A stretch of 64,000 nt of DNA from Euglena gracilis. Lineage: Eukaryota > Euglenida > Euglenophyceae > Euglenales. The notes under the pieces were generated by a model. The model saw only the letters and a list, made by a program, of their open reading frames with translations, had not been told where the DNA came from and did no database searches. A program made the translations under genes and the position numbers. How positions within the stretch are numbered: the stretch's first letter is position 1; each line of letters opens with the position of its first letter. The stretch spans positions 63,136,046 to 63,200,045 of the forward strand of contig CP154954.1 of assembly GCA_039621445.1 (NCBI GenBank). Reading direction: 5' to 3'. Below, in pieces: positions 38,280 through 52,600 of this stretch.

Positions 38280-41200
38280 TTAGAATCGGCGTTTTCGATC
38301 CAACACACAGAACAGGGAGTCGAGCTCATGGACCTTGAGTTCGACGTTGGTTTGGTGCCGCTGGAGTTCGGCCAGCCAGCTCTGGAAGGGGAACATGCCA
38401 TGCAGGCTTCGCCACCAATTTCTTGAAAATACACCGACTGGACGATGCGGGGGCGACCTGTCAATCCCTGCCAATCCCAGCTTCACCCCCAGATGCCGAA
38501 CACATCTCACCATTCTTGCAATTTATTGGTCATGTGCTGTCCCGTTCCGCGACCAAACGCCATAGCCTCTTGCAACAGAAGTTCCCTATGTCCCAAAATC
38601 CAATATGTGAAATACCAGCATTAGATTATATTGTGTTTCATTACATTTTATTGGGAAAGAAATGCTTGCAAGACACTTGTTTTCTTTGCAACGTTGCAAC
38701 GTTGTCCACAAAATGCAGCGTTAATGGAAATCTTGGAGTCGTAAAATGCGAAATGCCGGAGACATTGAGATGGTGCACCAATGCAAAAGAGCACTTTGCT
38801 TTGTCTTGTTTTTCCCCCTATTTTTTTGCCTTGTGTTTCGCCAATGAATGATAGAACTCCAGAAGATTTCACACACACACAATTTCATTTTTGCAGCAAA
38901 ATGAAATTTATGCCAAAGCAATGCAACGCTGGGATCTTGTGCTTTGCAAAACAAGATAAATATTAAGAATACCATTCCATGTTCTCTGACTGAAGGGGTT
39001 CAGAGACAGAAACGTCCGAACCGGGGGCTTGGCGTCCGACGCTGGTTTCTGCTCTCAGCAAACGAGCAAACGACCAAAAGGACCAAAGGATGCCAACGAT
39101 TTCACAAAAGCCCTCAGCCAGACCACACCTGTATCGTGGGGTCTTCCTCCTCGTCGGCGAAGACGTTGTAGATTTCGGCAAACCCCGGCGCCACCACGGG
39201 GCTGCACGGCCCCTCCGGCAGCCAGCAGTCCTGCACTGGCTCCATCACTTGGACACGGGCAAGCACCTCTGGTCATAACCCCAGAACTAGCCACGTCCAC
39301 AGGCCCCGGGAGGCCAAAAAACATCGTTTCGGGCAAAAAAAATTTTTTCGATTTTTTTTCGACTTTTTCGACCCAGGTTTGACCCAAAATCAATGGGTCG
39401 GCGGCCCAAAACGGGGCGCTGGCGGGTCGAAAAGCGCTCGTTTTCGGCTCAAAAACAGTTTTTCTGGGTATCCCAGCTGTCCCGAATTCTGCGAGAGATG
39501 TGGACAGAAAAAATGCGACGCGACAAGAGGGCGGCCATTTTTCGGACCAGCAACGCAGTCTTGCTGTTGGATGGGGCAGACATCGCGGTTGGACATGGCC
39601 AAGGACCCAGGGGAAACTTCCAGTCGGACCCAGTCACGCCCAGCCACAGGGGTGCCTGGGCATGGACCACCTCCCCCGGCACCTCCACCACGTCTGCTGC
39701 AGCGCAGATGGCTTCGTGGACCGTGACGTTCTCATACAGGAGCAGCTGCGGCCTCTGGGGAGGGGGAAACAAGGCCTGCGGGCATAGAACGGCTGCAATA
39801 TACGCGTAGCCACCGTGTCTGCCGAAGCCATTTGGACATTAGCACCATTTTTGTCCCTTTTGGGTCTGACACGAACCGAAACACGATACCACCCCACCTT
39901 CTCCGAAAAGGTACAAGATCCAGGGCGGCCTCGAAAAAAGCGTCTGGGTGACTTTTGCAGGATGAAGCACACAATGTTGGTTGGAATCAATAAAAATGCA
40001 CAAATCAGGAAAGGGGGAGAAAGAAAAGAATCTGGGGGAAAATAACTGAATAACAAAATAATAAGAAGATTTATATGGACTGAAGCATATCTCTCCCAAG
40101 TGTAAACCCCCGTGGGGTATTTTATTTGGGCAGCCGAAGTCGGGGGACAGGGGGGGGGGTGCCTCCCCCCCAATTAACATTGACAACCTTGACGGTCCAG
40201 ACGGGGGCACCTGAGCAAAGCAAAACCAGACCGCGGTCACAGTCCCGGAGAACACCGCCAGGAAAATGCTGACGATGGTCGTCCCAACGATGAAACCCCC
40301 GACGCAGTAGAACACGACCCGCGGGCGGGCACCCCCTTTCTGCGCGCGGTGAGGACTACGCCTTTGCAGTAATCCCTGGGGTTGAGTGGTGGGAATGCCA
40401 ACGTGATCGACAGCCCGGCGCTCGAGTGGATAAACGCCATGCAAGAAAATGGCCAGCCTTTTTTGTCGTTCAAGGTTTTGCTGATTCCTTCAGGGGGGGA
40501 CAGCTGGGGGAATTTCACCATCTCTAAAGATGCAGCTCCAATGGCAGAAGGTTTTTTAAGGCCAAAAAAATGCACAGTGGACCTCCAGTCGTTTGGGAGG
40601 AGAGCAATCTCCCTGGGCAATCCCTCGAAAAAACAACAACAACTGGAAAAGCAAAGCATGCAAAAAAATGCGACTTTTGCAAAATTGCCCATGCGTAAAA
40701 AAAGCATAAACTACTAATGCACGCAAATTTTCAAGATTTTTGAATTCAAAAAAATTACAAAGTATTCAACTTGAAGTATCCCCCCCAGGTTAACCCCCTT
40801 TCAGCATGCACAGGAGGATTTGATGAAGAGAAATAAAAAAGATTTGGACCAGAAGAAGTGCTACGGGAACAACTCCGAACGCATCCAGAAGGGAATGTGC
40901 CAAAATATCTATCCAAGATGCTTCCCGGAAGAGAAAACAAACCAAAAGCGCGATATCCAAAAATTTTCATTGGCCGCGTTACCATGAAAATATTCGCACC
41001 AAATTTTGACTCCCTGGGTATGATGATGTTGCACCCCCAAATATATTTTGTTTATGCTTTGTGGGTCTTTCTCAGTTTCTGCAAAAATTTGAATTTCGAG
41101 ATATAAAATCTCAAAACTGGAATGACTTTTTGTGGATTTGGTAAAAAAAAATGCGTTCACTGCATTTTTTTGTACGAAATTTCCCCGCCCATTTGCAACG

Positions 41201-43604
41201 CCCATATTTCTTCTTGGCGGTTCACGAAGGGCCGCCCAGCACCCCTCCCACCTGCAGTGCTGCGTTCCTCAAAGGGGGGCCCCGGCCATCCGTACTCCTC
41301 CCGGGGCCGCAGGAGGCCCATCACGCCGCTCACCGCGAAGCCCCCCAAAAGGCCGGCCAGGGTCAGCAGGAAGTCGAGGCGGCAGAGGGCTTCAGTGGCC
41401 CGCTGCCGGGGCGGCTCGGCGAGGAGGGCAGCGGCCGCCTGGGGGGGGGGGGGGGGCGACAGGCGGACGTCCTGAAGTCCTGAAATCCCGAAATCCCGAA
41501 GGACTCCTTTTTCTTGGGCGGGTCCACGCCCCCCCCCCCCAAAAAAAGGAGCCCTTCGGGGGGCTTTGGGAGGGAAGGCCGAGCAGGAATGGAAATGACT
41601 GCCAGGCTTTATTTTGGCTGTGTGAAGGGCCCCTGGTCACACAGTTTTCCACCGACCCCTGGGGAGGGGAGGCGGCGTCACTTCCACTGTTCCAAAAACT
41701 AGCCAGTTGCCTTTTCGGAAAACCAGTCGGCAATGACCCTGTGGGGGGGGGGGGTTGGCCACTCTGGAATCCAAGGGATAATTGACCACATACACGGAAA
41801 AAAAGACAAAAAAATTCCGGTGCTTTCGGGTCACTGACGCTTTTCGACCCCTCCCGGGGGAGGGAGGGGGTCCGGTCCGGCACTGACCAAATGATTGTAT
41901 GGCCCTGGCAAAGAGTAACCTTCTGGCGGTACCCCTCCCCAGGAGTACCCTCGAAAATAAAGGTCACATTTCAGGTATCATGGGCAACAAGGGAGGATGA
42001 ATGCCATGTTGGTATGATGGCATACTAAATTTTTTCAATAAATATTTCACATAGTCTTCCAAGCCTCCTGCAAAATGGCAAAAATTTTGAATTCAAGCAC
42101 ATCTCACAATCACCATCCCCAACTCTGTGTCACCAATTACTGCAGGATCACAGCGCACCTTTGATGAGGCATAATAGTCAGCACCATGCTGCATTTGATG
42201 CGCGAAAGCGAAGATGCTTGCCACGCGGTTCCAATACGCAGGGCAAATCAGACCCCAACAAGAAGCCATGCCGCAGATTGGTCGCAGAATGGAGGCGGCA
42301 ACGACGGAGCCTGAAAATGTTGGAACAGAATCAAGTTTTGCTCAGCGGATTGTTGAACGACCCTCCCCTGCCCAGAGACCTAGCTCAGGCTGGAAAAAAT
42401 TTGGGCTGGTAGGGAAAAGCTCTCCAAAACTCAGGGTCTAACCAGGTGCAAAAAGCGAAACCACACAAACACCTGAAAGAAAATCTTGCCAGTTGTGCGA
42501 GAAATCGATGGTTGACCAAAATCTTCAACTGGGCGGCCTGATTTTCGACCGGCTTTTGCCCGGTTTGAACCCAGTTTTGCAAGTCAAGTGGCCGGAAAAA
42601 AATACAACTCGTCGATGGGTGGAGGGGGTCCAGGGCGGGAAAAAGACCGCTGGCTGGCTTGCTGGCTGGCTGGCTGGGTGGGTGGGTGGGGAGTCCCTCC
42701 AGCTTTTACGCGCCTTGCTTTGGTTCCACTGCTTTTATCCCCCCCCTCAGGCCGGCCAACCGAGAACAACCTGGCGAAGAACAATTGAAAACGACCCGTT
42801 GAACCAGTGAAGAAAAATGAATGAGGCCCGGTGCTATCATATTTGCCGTGACCATCCAACATTCAACTTCATTCATTTTTTTTGTGCAACCTATCACTAT
42901 GGAAAATCATTTTGGGCAATTTTCTCCCAAAAGAAACACATTTGGGGATAAGGGGCAGGGAATTAAGTGAGCGGGGAGGGGGAGGTCAGACCCCCTCCCC
43001 GTGGGAAAAAATTTCTGGCACAAAGTGCCGGGAAAATTTTTTGGGCTTCAAAAAAGCCCCCAAATCGCGTTTTCGCATACTTCTTATTAGGAAAATCGGC
43101 AAACAAGCACCAAAACTTTCATCTTCCCTGGCGGGAAGTTCCGGAGAGAATTTTTTTGGTTCTTGGGGGATCCCGGAACCCTCGGTCGGGGGTAGGATGG
43201 GAGGTAGTCTGGACCCCCCCCCCCCTGCACCAAACCAACGTTATTATCCTGGTAAAAGGGATGCCGAGAATCAACCATCGATTCCATGACGTCATAGAAC
43301 CCATTTATAACCTCACCCCATTTCGGCCGACCAAGCAAAACAACCCTGAGTCATCCTGGTGGGTTTTAAATGGGCGGCGGGGTGCTCAGAGAGTTTACAA
43401 CTAGCGCAGTCAAAATGCATTCACCAAAACCAATCGGCACCATGGCTGAATATTCCGCCCAGAACTCACACACCAAGGGTTACGGAGAATGACTGGATAA
43501 AAGAGCTGAATGGTTGGTCTGGGGGCAGACCCTCCGAATGGCCATGCTGCCACCTTCAGGGGGTCGCCATCGCCAGGTGTCTGGATGGAATCCAACATCA
43601 AATA

Positions 43605-43637
<33 letters not shown>

Positions 43638-46600
43638 ACCCACCCACCCACCCGCCCACTCGCTCGCCCACCCACCCACCCACCCACCCACACATACACA
43701 ATCACTCACTCACTCACACACGCACACGCGCACACACACTATGTACATTTCCCACTGACTGGCACGCCCCTGACCAGTACCACCCCACTGCAGCGCGGCT
43801 GCCGGCGCAGTAGAGGACGTGCTTGAACACATTGCAAGTCGCGAGGATGAGGAGCAGCCCGATGTCCCCAAAGCAGCACCGCCGCGGAATATACATAAAA
43901 ATTAAAGATGTAAGGGATGCCACAGCCCCTGTTTAATGAATGTGGAGCTTGGCGTTGGAGCGGAATTGAATGGTTGTCAAGGTGCTCTTTATTTGAAAGA
44001 GCACCAGGCAAAAACGCCTAATGCTTTTTGTGCCATTTGCTTCATGAAAAGAAAGTTCCTGGAAACATCAGAATGCAATTCAACAGATCACGTTACTGTC
44101 ACAGGGGAAAAAAACATCTGGAAAAATATGCATGACATATAACATAAATTCTGATACTGCTTTGGTCAACGTAATCCCACAGCGGGGTATATGTGGCGCC
44201 CTGCCGCCAGCCGGCGGTGACACACAGGAACAAATAGCCAAATCCCCATGCAACGAAAGATGTCAGCAGAGGGCACACCCAGATTGTTGGATACTGCAAA
44301 CAGCAAGGGGGATCGGGCAATGAGAATGGTGAAAACAAACAAGTAAAACGATGGCAATCAATTCAAAAATAAAACGAATTTTGTTCGAAAGGTGATGAAC
44401 AAAAACCAATTTCCAAAATTTGTATTTTAACCATTAAAAAAATAAGGCCTGCTTTAATTTTCAGCATTTTGTATTGCAGAGGAAGAGATCTGGCTGTGCT
44501 AGTCAGAAAAGAGATCACCATCTTTGATGGAATGAAACACTTAATTGGCAACTGGCAATTGTGTCCCACCCCTTCAGAAACTTGTTTCAATAAAGTAAAG
44601 ATGGAGTATGTGCGATTGAAATCTGTCTTTTTATCGCCTTTCTGCATGCCTTTGAAAGTGCACGACGAAATTCCAAAACATTAGCATGCTCTTAGCAAGC
44701 CCTTTGAAAATCCTCAACATAAAAACGGGAATTGAATTGCAGAGAAACACACCATGTCCACTGGTGCTAAGCACGCCGAGAACAAAGGCAGCGCCTTTTG
44801 GATGTGTCGACCGTTGATACAGACCCAGACGAAGACAAAGCCGGAGAAGGTCCACAGAACAATCGCCCAGGCCCATGCCGCCAGCCAGGCAGCCAGTCCC
44901 ATCCCAGCAAGTGGGGCCAAGTGCCAAAGGTCCGCATCAAGCAACAAGCAGGCAACTAAGTCGTTTGAATTTCATTTTTTTGAAACATATTTGTGGAGAC
45001 TTCGGTGTTGGCCCCATCCTTGACACTTGCCCGGGAGTCCCAAAATGAGGGCAATGAGGACTCCAACAGCGAAGACGGCCGGACTCAGCCAGAGAAATAA
45101 GGCGAATGATGCAGCGAACAGCAACTGTGAAGCAAAAAAATGAGGGGCACGAGCACACTGACCTGCCACTTCGAGGTGGCTTGGTGGCAACCAATCGCAC
45201 CAAGGCAGGGGGGGGGGCAGGTGCAGACGGCAGAAGGGGGGGGGGGGCAGGCCGCCCGTGAAAACCATCGCACGCATGCCATTTAGACACTTAGACACTT
45301 GCAAAGGCAAAAACATGGTATCAGGAAATGCAGGGGGAACCAATCATTTGATGGCCGATCTCGCACTTAACATGAAATGTGGCCGATCTCACACTTAACA
45401 CGAAATTGGGTTGTTCTTTTGCGCAATCGAGTGAAAGAACTTTTTTTTTTGTAAATCCAAAATTTCGCCCAGACCCGTAAAAAGGAATTAGGATGCAGCC
45501 TGATGCCCCAGGATCGCAGGGGGAAACACAAAGATTTTGAATTCGGGAAAATGCCCCAGACCAAGTGTCCGTACAGAATAAGACACAAATGAAATGAGTC
45601 TTTCTAGTTTCGAATGTAATTCCTTAGGGTAAGCACGTGTTCATTTACACAGTAAGAGTGAGACAGAGAATAGAGAGGATTTGCATAGACAGTGTGCAGA
45701 TTGTAGCAGGGAAATCCGAAATCATAAGAACAATTGTGATCAGCATGGATTCCAATGCATGCTGGCGTGGCGGGGAAAGTGTCATTCCTACCTCAGGCGT
45801 GCGTTGCTCCTTCGGATGGTTGGGGTGTGTTCAGAAATGTTGGCTCCTGTGTGCCACTGCGCAAAAAGAACCCACTTGCGTAAATGCACACAAAGCCATT
45901 TGCACACAGCGGGAACGGGCAAAACTTCACATAACCGCAGCAAATCCTTCATCTGAATGGACCACTTTTGCAATTGTGCAAATGCAAGGGAACCGGTAGG
46001 GCAACTGGCTAGTCGCCCAACCAGTCGGTCTACTAGCCAGCCCCCCACCACTCTAATGTTTGGGCTTACAATTGCCCAGTCAGTTGCCCAGTCGACTGAC
46101 TGGTCAGTACAGATGGGGGGGGGGGCTGGCTACGAGAGCAACTGGCCATCCAATATAATGCACCAGAAGGGGGGCCACTGACTAATGATATGCGATGTTG
46201 CCCCTCGATCAAAAGGTCTTTTCACCAGACGTCCAGCAATGGCCACAAAGTTCAGCCGCAACACACAGACACACCTCCCCCCCCCCCCAGCTCATTGGCT
46301 CGGGCCATGTTGGCCAGGCTGGGGGGGGGGGGGCAACTTCGAGGGGGCGATGTTGACCCCAACGGCCAATTGGGCCCACCGCCCCTTCCCAAATTTGCGG
46401 GGCGTCGACCTTTTAGGTCAGAATTTTCCTCCAGCATCAAAAGAATTTTCCTTGGCGGGGGGGGTGCTGTGGTGGGGGGGTCGACGAGCCCCCACCAGGT
46501 TTCCGGTACAGCGCTGGCTGGGGGGCGGGGGGCAACGAGCCAGGGGGGGATTGAGCCGGGAGGGGGGAGGTACTCCGGAACTTTGAAACTTCGAAATAAA

Positions 46601-49600
46601 ACACCAACTTCCTGATTTTACTCAGACTCGAAACCTGCAGGTCGGTCGATCTGACTGAAAAGTTAATTTTGCAAGGTTCCTGACGCTTTCAGAACCCCCA
46701 GAGAACCCAAATTTCCGAAAAAAATGGTTACCGGGGTATACAAACAAATGGCCGACACAGGGGATTTTGAGCAGGGGTTTTTTTAAGACCGGGGGGGGGG
46801 CAGGGATGGATGGGAAGCCTTGAGGGGGGGGGGGGGTCGGACCCCCCCTCCCGACACGGAGGGGGGGGGGGGGGGGGTGGGTCGGACCCCCCCCTCCCAC
46901 CTCGAAACTGAGGGGGGGGGGGCCGAAATTTTTTCGATTTCATGGACGGGCAAAGGGCAGGAAATCGGGTCGGAATCGGTCAAAAACCCCTGATTTTTCT
47001 TTGAAATTCGATCCAAAAATGCTCATTTTTTGAATTTTTTTGAACATGTTTTTGGGGGAAAACACCAACACATCAAAAAATGGGCAATATGGCCAAAAGT
47101 GAGCAAAAGGGTGTTTTTTTTGCTCATTTTCCGGCGCTGTGCGCCGGAAGAAAATTTTCTGCTATTTTTGGCACCTGTCAAGGAGGGGGGGGGGGGGGGG
47201 GTCCGGACCCCCCCTCCCAACATCTAGGGGGGGGGGTGGTCCGGACCCCCTACCACCTTACCCCCCAAGGGGGGGGGGGTGGTCGGGACCAGGTTTTGAA
47301 TAGTGCTGAGCTCTTAATAAGCGCGCACCCACCCCTTCATTGACCCCTCCATACATACCGGCCCACTCCATGGAGCTCTTTTGCCTGAAATCCATGGGGT
47401 TTGTGCCAGAAACAGGGCGCCGGTGGGTCAAAAAAGGCTCATTTTCGGCTCGAAAACAGTTTTTCCGGGTCCGTGAGGCCCAAAAACATTGTTTCGGGCA
47501 AAAAAATTTTCGATTTTTTTTCGACTTTTTCGACCCGGTTTTGACCCAAAGTCAACGGGTCGGCGGGCCAAAACGGGGCGCTGGCGGGTCGAAAAACGCT
47601 CGTTTTCGGCTGAAAAACAGTTTTTCCGGGTCCAGGAGGCCAAAAAACATCGTTTCGGGCAAAAAAAAAGTTTTCGATTTTTTTTCGACTTTTTCGACCC
47701 GGTTTTGACCCAAAGTCAACGGGTCGGCGGCCCAAAACGGGGCGCTGGCGGGTCGAAAAACGCTCGTTTTCGGCTCAAAAACAGTTTTTCTGGGTCCGGG
47801 AGGCCAAAAAACATCGTTTCGGGCAAAAAAATTTTTTTCGATTTTTTTCGACTTTTTCGACCCGGTTTTGACCCAAAGTCAATGGGTCGGCGGCCCAAAA
47901 CGGGGCGCTGGCGGGTCGAAAAACGCTCGTTTTCGGCTCAAAAACAGTTTTTCTGGGTTCGGGAGGCCAAAAAACATCGTTTCGGGCAAAAAAAAATTTT
48001 TCGATTTTTTTTCGACTTTTTCGACCCGGTTTTGACCCAAAGTCAACGGGTCGGCGGCCCAAAACGGGGCGCTGGCGGGTCGAAAAACGCTCGTTTTCGG
48101 CTCAAAAACAGTTTTTCTGGGTTCGGGAGGCCAAAAAACATCGTTTCGGGCAAAAAAAATTTTTTTCGATTTTTTTCGACTTTTTCGACCCGGTTTTGAC
48201 CCAAAGTCAATGGGTCGGCGGCCCAAAACGGGGCGCTGGCGGGTCGAAAAACGCTCGTTTTCGGCTCAAAAACAGTTTTTCTGGGTTCGGGAGGCCAAAA
48301 AACATCGTTTCGGGCAAAAAAAATTTTTTCGATTTTTTTCGACTTTTTCGACCCGGTTTTGACCCAAAGTCAACGGGTCGGCGGCCCAAAACGGGGCGCT
48401 GGCGGGTCGAAAAACGCTCGTTTTCGGCTCAAAAACAGTTTTTCTGGGTTCGGGAGGCCAAAAAACATCGTTTCGGGCAAAAAAAAAGTTTTCGATTTTT
48501 TTTCGACTTTTTCGACCCGGTTTTGACCCAAAGTCAACGGGTCGGCGGCCCAAAACGGGGCGCTGGCGGGTCGAAAAACGCTCGTTTTCGGCTCAAAAAC
48601 AGTTTTTCTGGGTCCGGGAGGCCAAAAAACATCGTTTCGGGCAAAAAAAATTTTTTCGATTTTTTTCGACTTTTTCGACCCGGTTTTGACCCAAAGTCAA
48701 TGGGTCGGCGGCCCAAAACGGGGCGCTGGCGGGTCGAAAAACGCTCGTTTTCGGCTCAAAAACAGTTTTTTCTGGGTCCGGGAGGCCAAAAAACATCGTT
48801 TCGGGCAAAAAAAATTTTTTCGATTTTTTTCGACTTTTTCGACCCGGTTTTGACCCAAAGTCAACGGGTCGGCGGCCCAAAACGGGGCGCTGGCGGGTCG
48901 AAAAACGCTCGTTTTCGGCTCAAAAACAGTTTTTCTGGGTTCGGGAGGCCAAAAAACATCGTTTCGGGCAAAAAATTTTTTTTTCGATTTTTTTCGACTT
49001 TTTCGACCCGGTTTTGACCCAAAGTCAATGGGTCGGCGGCCCAAAACGGGGCGCTGGCGGGTCGAAAAACGCTCGTTTTCGGCTCAAAAACAGTTTTTCT
49101 GGGTTCGGGAGGCCAAAAAACATCGTTTCGGGCAAAAAAAATTTTTTCGATTTTTTTCGACTTTTTCGACCCGGTTTTGACCCAAAGTGTCGGCGGCCCA
49201 AAACGGGGCGCTGGCGGGTCGAAAAACGCTCGTTTTCGGCTCAAAAACAGTTTTTCTGGGTTCGGGAGGCCAAAAAACATCGTTTCGGGCAAAAAAATTT
49301 TTTTCGATTTTTTTCGACTTTTTCGACCCGGTTTTGACCCAAAGTCAATGGGTCGGCGGCCCAAAACGGGGCGCTGGCGGGTCGAAAAACGCTCGTTTTC
49401 GGCTCAAAAACAGTTTTTCTGGGTCCGGGAGGCCAAAAAAACATCGTTTCGGGCAAAAAAAATTTTTTCGATTTTTTTCGACTTTTTTGGCCGAAAACGG
49501 CTAAGTCGAACAGAGGGAAAAGTGTACAAAATGGCCTGAAATGGCCAAATTGGCCAAAAAAACGCCCGTATCTCGGGCTGGGCGGGGAGTTGCGGGGAAA

Positions 49601-52600
49601 CCAAAATCCCAGTAGATAGAGCGTTCCAAGGGCTTCAATTTAGGTCTCTGGACATTTCCGTTGATTTTGCATCATTTTCGAGAAATTTTGAAAACATCGA
49701 TTTTTTGACCCCCCACCCCCCGAAAACGGCTAAGTCGAACAGAGGGAAAAGTGTACAAAACGGCCAGCTGCGCCGAAAACGGCCGTATCTCGGGCTAGGC
49801 GAGGAGTTGGGGGGAAATCAAAATACCAGTGGATGGGGCGTTCCAAGGGCTTCAAATTAGGTCTCCGGACATTTCCTTTGATTTGGCTTCATTTTGGAGA
49901 TATTTTGAAAATTGACATTTTTTGGCAGTCCAAAGGGGGGGGGGCTCATCCAGGGGGGGGCGGGTAAATCCTACCGAGTTTGGACCCCTTCGCGCGTGAA
50001 TAACTCGGGCCTGGCGGGGAGTTGGGGGTCAAACCCAGGTGATTCGGAAACTAGGAATCCAGTCGCTCGCGACTGAAAAAAAAAATTCCGGGAACCGGGC
50101 CGGGATCATGGTGATAATCCGTCGGTTCTCCTGGTGGCCCCGACCCGGGGGGGGGGGGGGGGGGGGGGTCTAGGGGGGGGGGATTTCGACGGTGGTAAGC
50201 TTCGCTCTTACCCATAAAGGGATAAGAGCTCAGCGACCCCCCCCCCCTACCACCTACCTCAATACCGAAGGGCTTCCCATCCATCCCTGGGGGGGTCCCC
50301 CCCCACCCACCCCCCCCGTGGGGGGCCCCCCGGGGGGGGGGGGTCCCGGGGGACCCACAAAAAATGGCCGAAAAATCGCGAAAAATGCTAAAAATAGCAT
50401 TTTTTTCGGCGCCTGCGGCGCCGAAAAGTATATACCACCCCCCTCTGGGGGGACCCCCCCCGGGGTCCATCCATATCATCCCGGCCCCTGCCCCCCAGCG
50501 GGCACGCCCTCATCCATCCATGATATCATCCCGGCCCCTGCCCCCCAGCGGGCACGCCCTCATCCATCCATCATATCATCCCGGCCCCTGCCCCCTAGCG
50601 GGCACACCCTCATCCACCCCCTGGCTTCCAGATCCACCCATGACAAAAAAACCGGCCCTGGGTAGGCCCCTTGGAGGCAGGGCCATAGAGGCCCTGTCAA
50701 CCTTGGGCATTGCAGTCAAGTGGGGCGCTTCAAATCCAAATCCAAAATCCCCCCCGGGGGGGGGGGGCTCGGCCGGACCCCCCCCCCCTACCCCCCCCCC
50801 GGGGGTCCACGACTAAAAAAATCCCTGATTTTGAGAGGGCCATCGGACAGCTCGGAAACAAAATGACATTTTTAACAAGTTTGTTGACTATGGAAATGTG
50901 TTTTGCTAAATTCTGGGCCAAAACAAAGCAAATGAGTATGGGGGGGGGGGCTTAAAAAAAGTCGATGACATCCCATTTTTGTACACCGGAGTGGCTGGTC
51001 GGTCGACTAGTCAACTGAGTTGGACTAGTTGGTCGACAAGCAGTCAGTCAACTAGTCAATTGACCAGTCGGTCGACTTGCCAATAACCCCCCACTCTAAA
51101 TCACTGCGCCAACATTGTGTGTTCCTTCACGAAAACACGCAAAAGAACCACTTCAGAAATTGCGGGAACCGTCCATTCCATGGGTCATGGGGCATCGACA
51201 ATTGAGTCTGCAAAAAACCAACTCTTCACCCGTAAACCATCAAAATAAATGAAAATTCAAAGTTTAATTCTGGCAAGACGAAGTTGAAAGGTGCCCTTCA
51301 CCCTAAATCTGTTTAGCGAAAATTGAGGCACATTACATTGCCTGCAAATGCATGCATTTTGCTGACTTTAAAATCTCTGCGTTCAGGAGGGCATATTGGT
51401 TCACACCCTGACATGCTTTCTTTGACCCTCTCGGTATGCTGCACAAGCACCTCCATTCCATGGACACTGTCTTTCCACTCTCCTCCTGCTTCGTTCCAAC
51501 TCCCGAAGCCTCAAAAAATCAATTAATTTTGGGAAACTTGCACAATTCTGCAAAAAATTTTGGGCTTTGTGGAAAAAATCATGTGGGAAAATGTGAAAAA
51601 CCTCAAACCCCAGGTCCAAAACAATCTCCTTGCACTGACCACAGATTTGGTCGCCAAGACATCTTGAAATTCTGTAGCCGTGCAGACTGTGAATGCAACA
51701 ATTTTTCAGTCTTTTGGAGGCCCAAGGGAACCCCAAAGAAGTTTTCTATACAATTGACATGTGGTGGTCCTCCTTCATCCACCAGAACTGTGTTCCTATG
51801 AAACACAACCCCAGCAACATAACAAATTTGGCCACACAGCATGGTTCTGAGAAAACAGGAATTGGCTCCAAAACCTGCCCAAAAAAATCGCAGAGCATTG
51901 TATCTCCATCCATGTTGACATTTAGCAACCCAAATCACCCTCTTTTCATCAAACAACCAGCGATGGCCACAAAATTCATTTACGCTGCACAGGATTCTTA
52001 CTGCACACTCAAAGAGGAGGGAGTGCATGTGTGTTTCTTGAAGGGGGGAACTCATGCCGACCCCCCCCCAAAAAAGCACATTGTCTGGATAACATCCCCT
52101 GCCAGAACCAAGAAGCACCAAGAAGCACCAGAATTGTTTCTCATCCATTTTTCAAAAAAGAAAATATTTCTTTTCTTGTCACCCATCTAGATAAGAGGAA
52201 TAGAGTGTTGTTTAAGCTGGAGGGCACCCATCCCCTGGAGGCCCCAATTTCGCCTCTGCCATGTCATGGCTCTGACTGAGTTGGTGCCCAATCTACAATA
52301 TTGGTTTGCAGCATGGGACATCAACTTGCCCGCAAGGGTACCCCTGTGCTTTGGGAACACCAGCCGGCTTTCGCCCTGTTGCCGCAGATGATTACGTGTC
52401 TTCGGCTATGTCTGTGCCTCCTCCTTGATGCCATCACAGCAGCCACCGCCCCTCTTGGCCGTCCATGCAATTATGCATCTATGGTTGTGGCTCCGTAATT
52501 TGAATCGACACCGAGGGATGCGGTCGCACTCTCTACCTTCTCCCCCAATCCTCATGTGGTCGCACTCTCTACCTTCTCCCCCAATCCTCATGTGGTCGCA

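Noticed and set aside
47489-49539. Repetitive proteins of 100-270 residues across the satellite
   Set aside because: They exist on both strands, shift phase each unit, and differ only as the DNA repeat differs. No start, splice or codon evidence.
51603-52148. 181-codon minus-strand frame
   Set aside because: The plus-strand motif shared with 46.2 kb changes mainly at third positions of the plus frame, so the minus frame is more likely its shadow. Neither is secure.
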